Below, piece by piece: positions 32,184 to 40,455 of a DNA stretch of 64,000 bases (within the stretch, counting starts at the first letter, position 1; the number at the start of each line of letters is the position of its first letter). Below the pieces are notes generated by a model. It was not told where the DNA came from, made no database searches, and was given only the letters and a program-made list of their open reading frames with translations. The position numbers and the translations under genes are program-made. Origin of the DNA: Streptomyces sp. SKN60 (GTDB lineage: Bacteria; Actinomycetota; Actinomycetes; Streptomycetales; Streptomycetaceae). The stretch is from positions 62,001-126,000 of the forward strand of contig NZ_JAHTMW010000012.1 in assembly GCF_026236535.1 (NCBI RefSeq), read 5' to 3'.

Positions 32184-33203
32184 CTAGAACAGCGCGCTGT
32201 ACGCGTTGAGGGCCGGCTGGCCGCCCAGGTGGGCGTAGAGGACGGTCGCGTCGCGGCCGATCTCGCCCCGCTCCACCAGGTCGACCAGACCGGCCATCGA
32301 CTTCCCCTCGTAGACCGGGTCGGTGACCATGCCCTCGGTCCGGGCGGCGAGCCGCATCGCCGCCAGGGTGGCCTCGTCCGGGACGCCGTACACGCCCGCG
32401 TGGTAGCGCTCGTCCAGCTCCACGTCGGCGGCGGTGAGCGGTCGCTCGACGCCGATCAGGGCGGCGGTGTCGCGGGCGATCCGGGTGATCTGCTCATGGG
32501 TCCGGACCGGCTCGGCGGAGGCGTCGATGCCGATCACCCGGCGGGCCGGGCCGCCGTCCTCGGCGAGCGCGGCGAAGCCCGCGACCATCCCGGCCTGGGT
32601 GGAGCCGGTCACCGAGCAGACCACGACCGTGTCGAAGAAGACCCCGAGCGCGCGCTCCTGCTCGGCCACCTCGTAGGCCCAGTTGGCGAAGCCGAGTCCG
32701 CCGAGCCGGTGGTCGGAGGCGCCGGCCGGGATGGCGTACGGCTTCCCGCCGGCCTCCTCGACCTCGCGCAGCGCCTGCTCCCAGCTCTCCTTGAACCCGA
32801 TGCCGAACCCGGCCTTCACCAGGCGCACATCGGCGCCGGCGAGCCGGCTGATCAGGATGTTGCCGACCTTGTCGTAGACGGAGTCCGGCCACTCCACCCA
32901 ACTCTCCTGGACCAGCACGCACTTCAGGCCGGCGTGGGCGGCGACGGCGGCGACCTGGCGGGTGTGGTTGGACTGGACGCCGCCGATAGACACCAGGGTG
33001 TCGCAGCCCTGGGCGAGGGCGTCGGCGACCAGGTACTCCAGCTTGCGGGTCTTGTTCCCGCCGTACGCGATGCCGGAGTTGCAGTCCTCGCGCTTGGCCC
33101 ACAGGGTGGCGCCGCCGAGGTGGTCGGTGAGCCGACGCAGCGGGTGCACGGGCGAGGGTCCGAAGAGCAGCGGGTAGCGGTCGTGGTCGGCGATCGTCGG
33201 CAT
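32184..33203 (-). CDS. acdS: 1-Aminocyclopropane-1-carboxylate deaminase
   Basis: 339 aa, the normal AcdS length, from the ATG at 33203 with GGGAG upstream. The fold-type II PLP enzyme signature is present: the PLP lysine in AYGGNKTRKLEYL, the Ser in SIGGVQSNHTRQVAA, and Tyr-Glu in TDPVYEGKSMAG. This Tyr-Glu pair distinguishes true ACC deaminases from D-cysteine desulfhydrases. The enzyme cleaves the ethylene precursor ACC to 2-oxobutyrate and ammonia. It lies 26 bases downstream of a GntR gene on the same strand and is probably its target. Found in plant-associated actinomycetes. Confidence 0.93.
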   Translation of the reverse strand: MPTIADHDRYPLLFGPSPVHPLRRLTDHLGGATLWAKREDCNSGIAYGGNKTRKLEYLVADALAQGCDTLVSIGGVQSNHTRQVAAVAAHAGLKCVLVQESWVEWPDSVYDKVGNILISRLAGADVRLVKAGFGIGFKESWEQALREVEEAGGKPYAIPAGASDHRLGGLGFANWAYEVAEQERALGVFFDTVVVCSVTGSTQAGMVAGFAALAEDGGPARRVIGIDASAEPVRTHEQITRIARDTAALIGVERPLTAADVELDERYHAGVYGVPDEATLAAMRLAARTEGMVTDPVYEGKSMAGLVDLVERGEIGRDATVLYAHLGGQPALNAYSALF

Positions 33204-33229
33204 ACGGGCTCCCGGGGTGAGGTGACGGG

Positions 33230-33976
33230 TCAGGTCGTGGACGCCGGGGTCCTGGGCCCGGTCGCGAGGCCGGTGGGACCTGCGAGGCCCGTGGGGCCCG
33301 TGGGGCTGGTCGCCGCATTCCTCGGCTCCGTCGCCTCGTCCGCGAGTTCCTCCAGGGCCCGCCATATCTCCGTCGTCACCCGCACCGCCTCCTCCGTGTC
33401 GCCCGCCTCGCACGCGTCGATGAGGAGCGTGTGCAGCGCGGCGGAGACGCAGGTGCCCGCGTCGCCGAAGAGGTGCCGCTCGACGCGGCGGATCAGCGGG
33501 GTGTACCGCTCGACGGTGGCGGCGACGGCGTGGTTGCCGCTCGCGCCGACCAGGACCTGGTGGAGCTCGTCGTCGGCGCGCAGGGCGGCGTCGACGTCGG
33601 CGGCGCGCACGGCCGCGGCGAACCGCTCGTTGGCCTCGCGCATGGCCCGGATGCCCTCGGGGCCGAGCAGCGGTACGGCGGTGCGCGCGGCGAGTTCGTG
33701 CATCACCCGCACCACGGAGGCGGCGTCCCGGACGACCCGGCTGACGAGCCGGGTGACCCGGGTGTAGCTCTGCGGCTTGGTCTCGACGAGGCCTTCGTCG
33801 CCGAGCCGGGCCAGGGCCTCGCGCACGGGTGCGCGCGAGAGCCCGAGCCGTTCGGCCAGTTCGGTGTCCTTGACCACGGAACCCGGCGCGAGGTCGCCGC
33901 GCACGATGGCGTCGCGCAGCGTCTCGTACGCCCGGTCACGCAGCAGGGTCCGGCCCACGGGCCGCAAGGCGTCCAT
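33230..33976 (-). CDS. GntR family (FCD/FadR-type) regulator
   Basis: 248 aa. N-terminal winged HTH (AYETLRDAIVRGDLAPGSVV, LAERLGLSRAPVREALARL) followed by an all-helical FCD ligand domain with metal-binding-type residues (RADDELHQVLVGASGN; ALHTLLIDACEAGD). The last ~30 residues are a Pro/Thr/Gly-rich tail (TGPTGLAGPTGLATGP) not typical of the family. The gene precedes acdS in an apparent operon, and its start codon is inside a 37-base inverted repeat that looks like its own operator. Confidence 0.92.
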   Translation of the reverse strand: MDALRPVGRTLLRDRAYETLRDAIVRGDLAPGSVVKDTELAERLGLSRAPVREALARLGDEGLVETKPQSYTRVTRLVSRVVRDAASVVRVMHELAARTAVPLLGPEGIRAMREANERFAAAVRAADVDAALRADDELHQVLVGASGNHAVAATVERYTPLIRRVERHLFGDAGTCVSAALHTLLIDACEAGDTEEAVRVTTEIWRALEELADEATEPRNAATSPTGPTGLAGPTGLATGPRTPASTT

Positions 33977-34007
33977 GAACTGACATGTTAGATGTCAGCT
34001 CATGGAC
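33971..34007. promoter_or_regulatory. 37-base inverted repeat over the gntR start codon
   Basis: Arms of 16 bases (33971-33986 and 33992-34007) match with a single mismatch around a 5-base centre. The core is TGACAT-GTTAG-ATGTCA, and the outer parts are GTCCATGA and TCATGGAC. The left outer arm includes the gntR initiation codon. It could be an autoregulatory GntR operator, and because phoX ends at 34020 it may also act as the phoX terminator. Confidence 0.8.
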
Positions 34008-34019
34008 GCGACAGGGGCG

Positions 34020-35453
34020 TCAGCGGCGCGGCTGGCGACGCCACGGGCCGGTGATCGCGAGCATGATGCCCGGGGTCTGGATGTTGGCGAAGAGGGTGTC
34101 GCCGTCGGGCGAGAAGGTCACGCCCGTGAACTCGCTGTCGTTCAGTTCGTTGCGGGCGATCGGGTAGGTGCGGCCGCTGTCGGTCGCGCCGAAGAGGTGC
34201 TGCACGCCCTCGCCGTCCTCGGCGATGACGAGGCCGCCGTACGGGGAGACGGTGATGTTGTCCGGGCCGTCGTAGGCGCCGTCCACGTCCGGGTTGGCGT
34301 TGACGCCGAGCAGCACCTTGAGGGTGAGGGTGCGGCGCTTGGGGTCGTAGAACCAGACCTGGCCGTCGTGCGGGGCGCCGGGGCTCTCCTCACGGGCGTA
34401 CGAGGAGACGATGTAGGCGCCGCCGTCGGCCCACCACATGCCCTCCAGCTTGCGGGCGCGGGTGACGTCGGCCGCGCCGAACTGCTTGCGGACCGGGGTG
34501 GTGCGGCCGTCGCGGTCCCGGACGTCGACCCAGTCGACGCCGTAGACGGTGCCGATCTTCGTGGCACGGGACAGGTCGTCGACGAACGTGCCGGCGGAGT
34601 CGTAGCACTTGGGGGCCTGGAGCCGGCCGGCGTCGTCGGCGAGGGTCGCGAGGCGGCCGCGGCCGTGCTCGAAGCCCTGCGGCGGAACCCAGCGGAAGAA
34701 CAGGCCGTTGGGGCCGGCGGCGTCCTCGGTGAGGTAGGCGTGGCCGCGCTTGGGGTCGATGACGACGGCCTCGTGGTCATAGCGGCCGAAGGCCTTGATC
34801 GGCTTCGGTGCGCGGTTGGCGCGGCGGTCGTGCGGGTCGACCTCGAAGACGTAGCCGTGATCCTTGGTCATGCCGTTGACCCCGGCCAGGTCGGAGTTCT
34901 CCTCGCAGGTGAGCCAGGTGCCCCAGGGGGTGCTGCCGCCCGCGCAGTTGGTGGAGGTGCCGGCGATGCCGACCCACTCGGCGACGGTGCCGTCGCGGTG
35001 CACCTCGACGACCGTGCAGCCGCCGGAGGCCGCCGGGTCGTAGACCAGGCCCTCGGCGAGCGGGACCGGGTGGGCCCACTTGGAGCGGGGTCCCTTGAGC
35101 TCGTGGTTGTTCACGAGGTACGTGGTGCCGCGCGGCCCGGCGAAGGTGGCGGTGCCGTCGTGGTTGGAGGGCGTGAACTCGCCGGACTCCAGGCGGGTGA
35201 CACCGCTGTGGGTGATGACGCGGTAGGTGAAGCCCTCGGGCAGGGCGAGGATGCCCTCGGGGTCGGCGATCAGCTCGCCGTAGCCGAGACGGTGGCCGTT
35301 GCCGTGGCCGTGCCCGTTGTCGGCGCCGTGGTCGTGGTCCTCGGAGGCCAGCGCCTGCGGGGCGGTGGCGAGCGCGCCGACGGCGCCGGTGAGCGCGAGT
35401 GCGGCGCCCGCGGCGGCGGAGTGCTTGGTGAACTCTCTGCGGTTGAGGGACAT
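34020..35453 (-). CDS. PhoX family alkaline phosphatase, Tat-exported
   Basis: 477 aa from the ATG at 35453. The N-terminus MSLNRREFTKHSAAAGAALA is a twin-arginine signal (RR in NRREF) with an Ala-rich core and a site near QALA. The mature enzyme has PhoX blocks LVNNHELKGPRSKWAHP, SGGCTVVEVHRDG, NCAGGSTPWGTWLTCEENSD, YDHEAVVIDPKRGHAYLTED and NITVSPYGGLVIAEDGEG. PhoX enzymes are Ca2+/Fe-dependent phosphomonoesterases that release phosphate outside the cell. PHO-box-like repeats lie upstream (35504-35525). The His-rich segment EDHDHGADNGHGHGNGH after the signal is unusual and might bind metal. It diverges from an SDR gene. Confidence 0.92.
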   Translation of the reverse strand: MSLNRREFTKHSAAAGAALALTGAVGALATAPQALASEDHDHGADNGHGHGNGHRLGYGELIADPEGILALPEGFTYRVITHSGVTRLESGEFTPSNHDGTATFAGPRGTTYLVNNHELKGPRSKWAHPVPLAEGLVYDPAASGGCTVVEVHRDGTVAEWVGIAGTSTNCAGGSTPWGTWLTCEENSDLAGVNGMTKDHGYVFEVDPHDRRANRAPKPIKAFGRYDHEAVVIDPKRGHAYLTEDAAGPNGLFFRWVPPQGFEHGRGRLATLADDAGRLQAPKCYDSAGTFVDDLSRATKIGTVYGVDWVDVRDRDGRTTPVRKQFGAADVTRARKLEGMWWADGGAYIVSSYAREESPGAPHDGQVWFYDPKRRTLTLKVLLGVNANPDVDGAYDGPDNITVSPYGGLVIAEDGEGVQHLFGATDSGRTYPIARNELNDSEFTGVTFSPDGDTLFANIQTPGIMLAITGPWRRQPRR

Positions 35454-35503
35454 GACGGTTCTTCTTCCTGTCGTCACCCGGTGTCGCGGCACACGCTCGC
35501 GCC

Positions 35504-35525
35504 CCCGTATAAACGGCGCTTGAAC
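35504..35525 (-). promoter_or_regulatory. PHO-box-like direct repeat upstream of phoX
   Basis: On the phoX strand two adjacent 11-mers read GTTCAAGCGCC (35525-35515) and GTTTATACGGG (35514-35504), resembling the 11-base direct repeats bound by Streptomyces PhoP. A third unit is only weakly matched. The expected phosphate control of phoX supports the call; it is inference from pattern. Confidence 0.5.
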
Positions 35526-35541
35526 AGAAAGGCGACCCCTT

Positions 35542-36312
35542 ATGAACCTGCCTGCCTCCGGACGCAGCGTCCTCGTCACCGGTGCCTCGCGCGGTCTGGG
35601 CCGCGCGGTCGCGCGCGCCTTCGCCGCCAACGGCGACCGGGTGGCCGTCCACTACGGCTCCCGCGCCGACGAGGCCCGCGCGACCCTGGCGTCCCTGGAC
35701 GGCACCGGCCACGTCCTGGTCTCCGGCGACCTCTCCGACCCGGCCGCGGCGGAGGCCGTCGTCTCCGGCGCGGCGGAGGGCCTGGGCGACCGGCTCGACG
35801 TCCTGGTCAACAACGCGGCCGTCAACCTGCCGCACCCGCCGGCGACGACGCCGTACGAGGAGTGGGTGGAGCTCTGGCAGCGCCACGTCTCCGTGAACCT
35901 GCTCGGCACGGCGTACGTGAGCCAGCTCGCCGCCCGTCGCATGATCGCCGCGGGCGCCCCGGGCCGCATCGTCAACATCGGCTCCCGCGGCGCCTTCCGC
36001 GGCGAACCGGACCACCCCGCCTACGGCGCCACCAAGGCCGCCGTCCACGCCCTCGGCCAGTCCCTCGCGATCGCCCTGGCCCCGCACGGCATCGCCGTCG
36101 CCTCCGTCGCCCCCGGCTTCTTCACCACGGAACGCGTGGCCCCCCGTCTCACCGGCCCGGAGGGCGCGGCCATCCTGGCCCAGAGCCCCTTCGGCCGCGT
36201 GGCCACGCCGGAGGAGATCGCCGCGGCGGTCCTGTGGCTGGCCTCGCCGGCGGCGGAGTGGGCGTCGGGCACGGTCCTGGACATGAACGGGGCGTCGCAC
36301 CTGCGGACGTGA
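35542..36312 (+). CDS. SDR family oxidoreductase
   Basis: 256 aa classical short-chain dehydrogenase. NAD(P)-binding GASRGLGRAVARAFA, the NNAA motif in LVNNAAVNLPHP, catalytic Ser in IVNIGSRGAFRG and Tyr-x3-Lys in PAYGATKAAVHAL, and a C-terminus like 3-oxoacyl-ACP reductases (ASGTVLDMNGASHLRT). It diverges from phoX and would share its 88-base promoter region. The substrate is not determined; FabG-like reductases act on many carbonyls. Confidence 0.9.
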   Translation: MNLPASGRSVLVTGASRGLGRAVARAFAANGDRVAVHYGSRADEARATLASLDGTGHVLVSGDLSDPAAAEAVVSGAAEGLGDRLDVLVNNAAVNLPHPPATTPYEEWVELWQRHVSVNLLGTAYVSQLAARRMIAAGAPGRIVNIGSRGAFRGEPDHPAYGATKAAVHALGQSLAIALAPHGIAVASVAPGFFTTERVAPRLTGPEGAAILAQSPFGRVATPEEIAAAVLWLASPAAEWASGTVLDMNGASHLRT

Positions 36313-36341
36313 GGGCCCGCCGGGGCGGGGGCCACCGGGGC

Positions 36342-37811
36342 TCAGGCGCGGGACCTCGCCTTGAAGGCCGCCTTGCGGGCCTCCTTCGCCGAGGGCTTGT
36401 CGGGGTGGAGGCGGCCCATCGCGTCCAGGACGTCGGCGGTGGCCGGGTGGTCGACGCGCCAGGCCGCTTCGAAGAAGCCGCCGTGGCCGGCGGTGAGGCC
36501 CTGGATCAGGTCCTGCAGTTCCTCGGGGTCGCCCTCCGCGTCGAGGTGGGCGGCGATCGTGTCGACGGCGAGCCAGAAGATCATGGACTCGGGCGGCGCC
36601 GGGATGTCGGCGGCGCCGCGCTCGGCGAGCCAGACACGGGCGAGGCCGCCGAGTTCGCGGTCGTCGAGGACCTCGCGGACGGCCGGCTCCGCGTCGGGGC
36701 CGACGAGGGAGAGGGCCTGCTGGGCGTGGAGGCGGCGCAGCGGGGCACCGGGGTCGGAGCCGCGGGCGGCGTCGAGGAGTTCGCGCGCGGCGGCCGGGGC
36801 CTCGCGGCCGGCGAGCCAGCCGGTGGTCTCGGCGCGCGCCGCCTCCTGCGGGTAGTGGGCGATGCCGTCGAGGAGGACCTCGGCGCCCTTGTCGGCGAGT
36901 TCGCCGACCGCGGGCACCACGAGCCCGGCCTCCAGCATGCGGGCGCGCACGCCGTACAGACCGAGCGGCGTGAGCCGGACCATGCCGTACCGGCTGACGT
37001 CCTCCTCGTCGAACGGCACCTCCGACGCGGCGCCCTCCGCCCCCGCCTCCACCATCAGCGCCTCGTCGACCGGCGCGTACGCGACGAGGCCGATCGGCTC
37101 CAGGATCCGGAACTGCTCGTCGAGCCGCATCATCGCGTCGGAGACCTGCTCCAGGACGTCGTCGGTCGGCTCCCCCATGTCGTCGGGGACGACCATCGAC
37201 GCGGCGAGCGCGGGCAGCGGCACCGGGCCCTCGCCCGGGCCGCCCTCGCTGACGGTCAGCAGATAGAGGTTGCCGAGGACGCCCTCCAGGAAGTCCGCCT
37301 CGCCCTCCGGGTCCCAGTCAAGGGCCTCGAAGTCGATAGTGCCGTCCTCGCCGACCAGCGCCTCCAGGTCGTCCACGTACGGCGCGGTGGCGTCGGCGAA
37401 GGCGGTCTCCAGGGCGTCGAGCCAGATGGACAGGACGTCGTGGGGCGAGCCGCCGGTGAGCAGCGCCAGGTTCGCGCCGGGCCGAGCCGTCCCGGCGTCA
37501 CCGTCCGCCGAGTCCGCCGAGCCCTCCTCCGCCGGGTCCTCGACCTCCACCAGACCGGTGTCGACCGCGACCCGCCACGCCTCGCTCGCGTACGCCTCGC
37601 CGTCCTCGTCGTCGGCCAGGCCGAGCAACTCCGCCGCGACGGGCAGCTGCTCGTCGACGAGCTCGCCGCCCGCGCCCACCCGGGTGTCCGGGCCGGCCCA
37701 GCGGGCGAGCCGGACGGCGCGGGTGAGGAGAGGGGCCGCCAGGGCGTCCCGCGCGAGTTCCGCGTCCGCGCGCAGCCGAACGGGGGGAAGGGTCGGGCGG
37801 TCCGGTGCCAT
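36342..37811 (-). CDS. Large acidic hypothetical protein (489 aa)
   Basis: 489 aa, strongly acidic and mostly helical by composition. Conserved-looking blocks: LRADAELARDALAAPLLTRA, the WRVAVDTGLVEVEDP segment, MVRLTPLGLYGVRARMLEAG (winged-helix-like), HEAT-like repeats (PGAPLRRLHAQQALSLVGPD; ELGGLARVWLAE), and a basic tail KEARKAAFKARSRA. I recognise it only as a widespread streptomycete protein of unknown function. No signal peptide or membrane segment. It converges on the SDR gene with a 29-base gap. Confidence 0.8.
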   Translation of the reverse strand: MAPDRPTLPPVRLRADAELARDALAAPLLTRAVRLARWAGPDTRVGAGGELVDEQLPVAAELLGLADDEDGEAYASEAWRVAVDTGLVEVEDPAEEGSADSADGDAGTARPGANLALLTGGSPHDVLSIWLDALETAFADATAPYVDDLEALVGEDGTIDFEALDWDPEGEADFLEGVLGNLYLLTVSEGGPGEGPVPLPALAASMVVPDDMGEPTDDVLEQVSDAMMRLDEQFRILEPIGLVAYAPVDEALMVEAGAEGAASEVPFDEEDVSRYGMVRLTPLGLYGVRARMLEAGLVVPAVGELADKGAEVLLDGIAHYPQEAARAETTGWLAGREAPAAARELLDAARGSDPGAPLRRLHAQQALSLVGPDAEPAVREVLDDRELGGLARVWLAERGAADIPAPPESMIFWLAVDTIAAHLDAEGDPEELQDLIQGLTAGHGGFFEAAWRVDHPATADVLDAMGRLHPDKPSAKEARKAAFKARSRA

Positions 37812-37938
37812 CTCGGGTGTTCTCCTCGGCGGGTGTGCGGGCGGTGTGCGGGCCGTGTTGCGGGCGGAGCTTCGGGCAGCGTTCCGGTGCTGCCTCGGGC
37901 GGCCTTCAGCGTAGACGCATTCCGGGGGCGGTCCGTCG

Positions 37939-37971
37939 GTTCACACCGGCGTCAGCCTTCGTACACCCGTC
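37939..37971 (+). promoter_or_regulatory. PHO-box-like triple repeat upstream of the secreted nuclease
   Basis: Three consecutive 11-mers read GTTCACACCGG, CGTCAGCCTTC and GTACACCCGTC, a pattern like the Streptomyces PhoP direct-repeat units (G-T-T-C-A-C-C-type cores in register). TTGACA follows at 37977-37982 as a possible -35 element. The site is 86 bases upstream of the nuclease start. Regulation by phosphate starvation is inference. Confidence 0.6.
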
Positions 37972-38057
37972 GACCCTTGACAAGACAACGGCTCTCCAAG
38001 GAAATTGACGCGCGTAGATCGTTCGACCGTTCGTCCAAACCCTCACGGAGCACCTTG

Positions 38058-39899
38058 ATGTCTTCCTCCATACCGAGATCGGCCGCCGTCGCCGCCGTCG
38101 TCTCCGCCGCCCTCGCCGCCGGCCTGCTCGGCGGCTCGGCCGCCGCGGCCGACGGGGCGACCACCGCGGCCCCCGTCCGGATCCACGACATCCAGGGCAC
38201 CACCCGCGTCTCGCCGCTGGCCGGCAAGCCGGTCACCGGCGTGACCGGCGTCGTCACCGGCGTGCGCACCTTCGGCTCGCGCGGCTTCTGGATGCAGGAC
38301 CCGCAGGCGGACGACGACCCGGCCACGAGCGAGGGCATCTTCGTCTTCACCAGCTCGGTGCCGACCGTGGCCGTCGGCGACGCCGTGAGCGTCAACGGCT
38401 CGGTCACCGAGTACGTCCCGGGCGGTCTGAACTCGGGCAACCAGTCGCTGACCCAGATCTCCAAGCCGGTGATCACCGTCCTGTCCCAGGGCAACCAGGT
38501 CCCGGCCCCGGTCACCGTCTGGTCCGGCTCAGTCCCCGGCGCGTACGCCCCCGAGGGCGACCCGGCGGCCGGCGGCTCGATCAACGGGCTCACCCTGGAC
38601 CCGGAGAAGTACGCCCTGGACTACTACGAGTCCCTGGAGGGCACCAACGTCCGGATCGGCTCCTCGCGCGTGGTCGGCGCCACCGACCCGTACAACGAGC
38701 TGTGGGTGACGGTGAAGCCGTTCGAGAACGACAACCGCCGCGGCGGCACGCTCTACGGCTCGTACGAGTCCCAGAACACCGGCCGGCTGCAGATCCAGCA
38801 GCTCGCCCCGGTCGCCCAGCAGCCCTTCCCCAAGCTGAACGTCGGCGACTGGCTGGCCGGCACCACCGAGGGTCCGCTGGACTTCAACCAGTACGGCGGT
38901 TACACCCTGGTCGCCAACACGCTCGGCCGGAGCGTGGACCTGGGTCTGGAGCGGGAGGTGACCGAGCGCCAGCACAAGAACGAGCTGGCGGTCGCCACGT
39001 ACAACGTGGAGAACCTCGACCCGTCCGACCCGCAGACGAAGTTCGACGCGCTCGCCAAGGCGGTCGTGGAGAACCTGGCCTCCCCCGACATCGTCGCCCT
39101 GGAGGAGATCCAGGACGACAACGGCGCCAAGAACGACGGCACGGTGACGGCCGGCGAGACGCTGAAGAAGTTCACCGCGGCGATCGCGGCGGCCGGCGGT
39201 CCGGCGTACGAGTGGCGCTCGATCGACCCGGAGAACCTCAAGGACGGCGGCGAGCCCGGCGGCAACATCCGTCAGGTCTTCCTCTTCAACCCCGCGCGGG
39301 TCTCCTTCGTGGACCGCCCGGGCGGCGACGCGACCACCGCCACCGCGGTGACCGGCACCAAGGGCGACGCGCACCTGACCGTCTCCCCCGGCCGGATCGA
39401 CCCGTCGAACGCCGCCTGGCAGGACAGCCGCAAGCCGCTCGCGGGCGAGTTCCGCTTCCGCGGCCGGACGGTCATCGTGGTCGCCAACCACTTCGGCTCC
39501 AAGGGCGGCGACGAGTCGATCGTCTCGCACCACCAGCCGCCGACCCGGTCCTCCGAGGTCAAGCGGCTGCTCCAGGGCCAGGCCGTCAACGCCTTCGTCA
39601 AGGACGTCCTGGCGGTCGACAAGCAGGCGGACGTGCTCGTCCTCGGCGACATCAACGACTTCGAGTTCTCCGGCGCCACGCAGGCGCTGACCGCGGGCGG
39701 CGCGCTGTACCCGGCCGTCAAGTCCCTGCCGGTGAGCGAGCGCTACTCGTACGTCTACCAGGGCAACAGCCAGGTCCTCGACCAGATCCTGACCAGCCCC
39801 GGGGTGCACCACTTCGAGTACGACAGCGTGCACATCAACGCGGAGTTCGCCGACCAGAACAGCGACCACGACCCGCAGGTGCTGCGCTTCCGTCCGTGA
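38058..39899 (+). CDS. Secreted endonuclease/exonuclease/phosphatase family nuclease (ExeM/NucH-like)
   Basis: 613 aa from the ATG at 38058, with GGAG upstream. N-terminal signal peptide (MSSSIPRSAAVAAVVSAALA, cleaved near AAA-AD at about residue 33). An OB-fold-like N-terminal domain (RIHDIQGTTRVSPLAGKPVT) precedes the catalytic EEP domain: TYNVENLDPSD, DIVALEEIQDDNG (metal Glu), ANHFGSKGGDES, VLVLGDINDFEF (Asp/Asn pair) and DQNSDHDPQVLRF (His general base). It should degrade extracellular DNA and supply phosphate or nucleosides. PHO-box-like repeats upstream support that use. A long open frame continues 5' of the ATG but is antisense to other genes. Confidence 0.92.
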   Translation: MSSSIPRSAAVAAVVSAALAAGLLGGSAAAADGATTAAPVRIHDIQGTTRVSPLAGKPVTGVTGVVTGVRTFGSRGFWMQDPQADDDPATSEGIFVFTSSVPTVAVGDAVSVNGSVTEYVPGGLNSGNQSLTQISKPVITVLSQGNQVPAPVTVWSGSVPGAYAPEGDPAAGGSINGLTLDPEKYALDYYESLEGTNVRIGSSRVVGATDPYNELWVTVKPFENDNRRGGTLYGSYESQNTGRLQIQQLAPVAQQPFPKLNVGDWLAGTTEGPLDFNQYGGYTLVANTLGRSVDLGLEREVTERQHKNELAVATYNVENLDPSDPQTKFDALAKAVVENLASPDIVALEEIQDDNGAKNDGTVTAGETLKKFTAAIAAAGGPAYEWRSIDPENLKDGGEPGGNIRQVFLFNPARVSFVDRPGGDATTATAVTGTKGDAHLTVSPGRIDPSNAAWQDSRKPLAGEFRFRGRTVIVVANHFGSKGGDESIVSHHQPPTRSSEVKRLLQGQAVNAFVKDVLAVDKQADVLVLGDINDFEFSGATQALTAGGALYPAVKSLPVSERYSYVYQGNSQVLDQILTSPGVHHFEYDSVHINAEFADQNSDHDPQVLRFRP

Positions 39900-39915
39900 T
39901 CATCCGCTAGCACGG

Positions 39916-40383
39916 GTGTGCGAGACTGCGGCCGTGATCGTGCTGCGTCCCGCCACCCGTGCCGAGCTGCCCGCCGTCCTCGCGCTCCTCGCCGACGAGG
40001 AGCGGGTGACCGACCCGGCCTCGGTGACCGTGAGCCCCGCGTACGAGCGGGCGTTCGCGGACATCGAGGCCGACGCGCGCAACGAGCTGCTGGTGCTGGT
40101 GGACGAGCAGGGTCTCGTCCTCGGCTGTCTCCAGGCCACCTACATCCCCGGCCTCGGCAAGGGCGGCGCCGAGCGCGCCCTGATCGAGGCGGTCCGGATC
40201 CGGGCCGACCGGCGCGGCGGCGGGCTCGGCCGGGCGCTGATGGACGCCGCGATCGACCGGGCGAGGGCCCGCGGCTGCGCGCTCGTCCAGCTGACCAGCA
40301 ACAAGTCCCGGACCGACGCCCACCGCTTCTACGCCTCGCTGGGCTTCGCCCGCAGCCACGACGGCTTCAAGCTCGCGCTCTGA
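39916..40383 (+). CDS. GNAT family N-acetyltransferase
   Basis: 155 aa from the GTG at 39916; the GTG at 39934 (VIVLRPATRAELP) is an equally plausible start since neither has a clear RBS. The GNAT fold is complete: the ARNELLVLVDEQGLVLGCLQ strands, motif A in IRADRRGGGLGRALMDAAIDRARARG (acetyl-CoA pyrophosphate loop R-x-x-G-x-G/A), and motif B in SNKSRTDAHRFYASLGF. Single-domain cytoplasmic enzyme of unknown substrate. It converges on dapD across a hairpin. Confidence 0.9.
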   Translation: MCETAAVIVLRPATRAELPAVLALLADEERVTDPASVTVSPAYERAFADIEADARNELLVLVDEQGLVLGCLQATYIPGLGKGGAERALIEAVRIRADRRGGGLGRALMDAAIDRARARGCALVQLTSNKSRTDAHRFYASLGFARSHDGFKLAL

Positions 40384-40390
40384 GCACGCG

Positions 40391-40439
40391 GAGCGGCCCG
40401 CCGCCCCGGGCGGTGAACCACCGAGGCGACGGGCCGCTC
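40391..40439. terminator. Bidirectional terminator-like hairpin between GNAT and dapD
   Basis: GAGCGGCCCG (40391-40400) pairs perfectly with CGGGCCGCTC (40430-40439); the intervening sequence contains a smaller CCGCC/GGCGG stem. The element lies between convergent stops at 40383 and 40456. Confidence 0.72.
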
Positions 40440-40455
40440 TTCACCGTGCTGCGGC

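Noticed and set aside
34002..38057. A very long open frame (over 4 kb) upstream of the nuclease on the plus strand
   Set aside because: It is antisense to gntR tail, phoX and the acidic hypothetical, all with better codon bias and homology; open antisense frames are common in high-G+C DNA.
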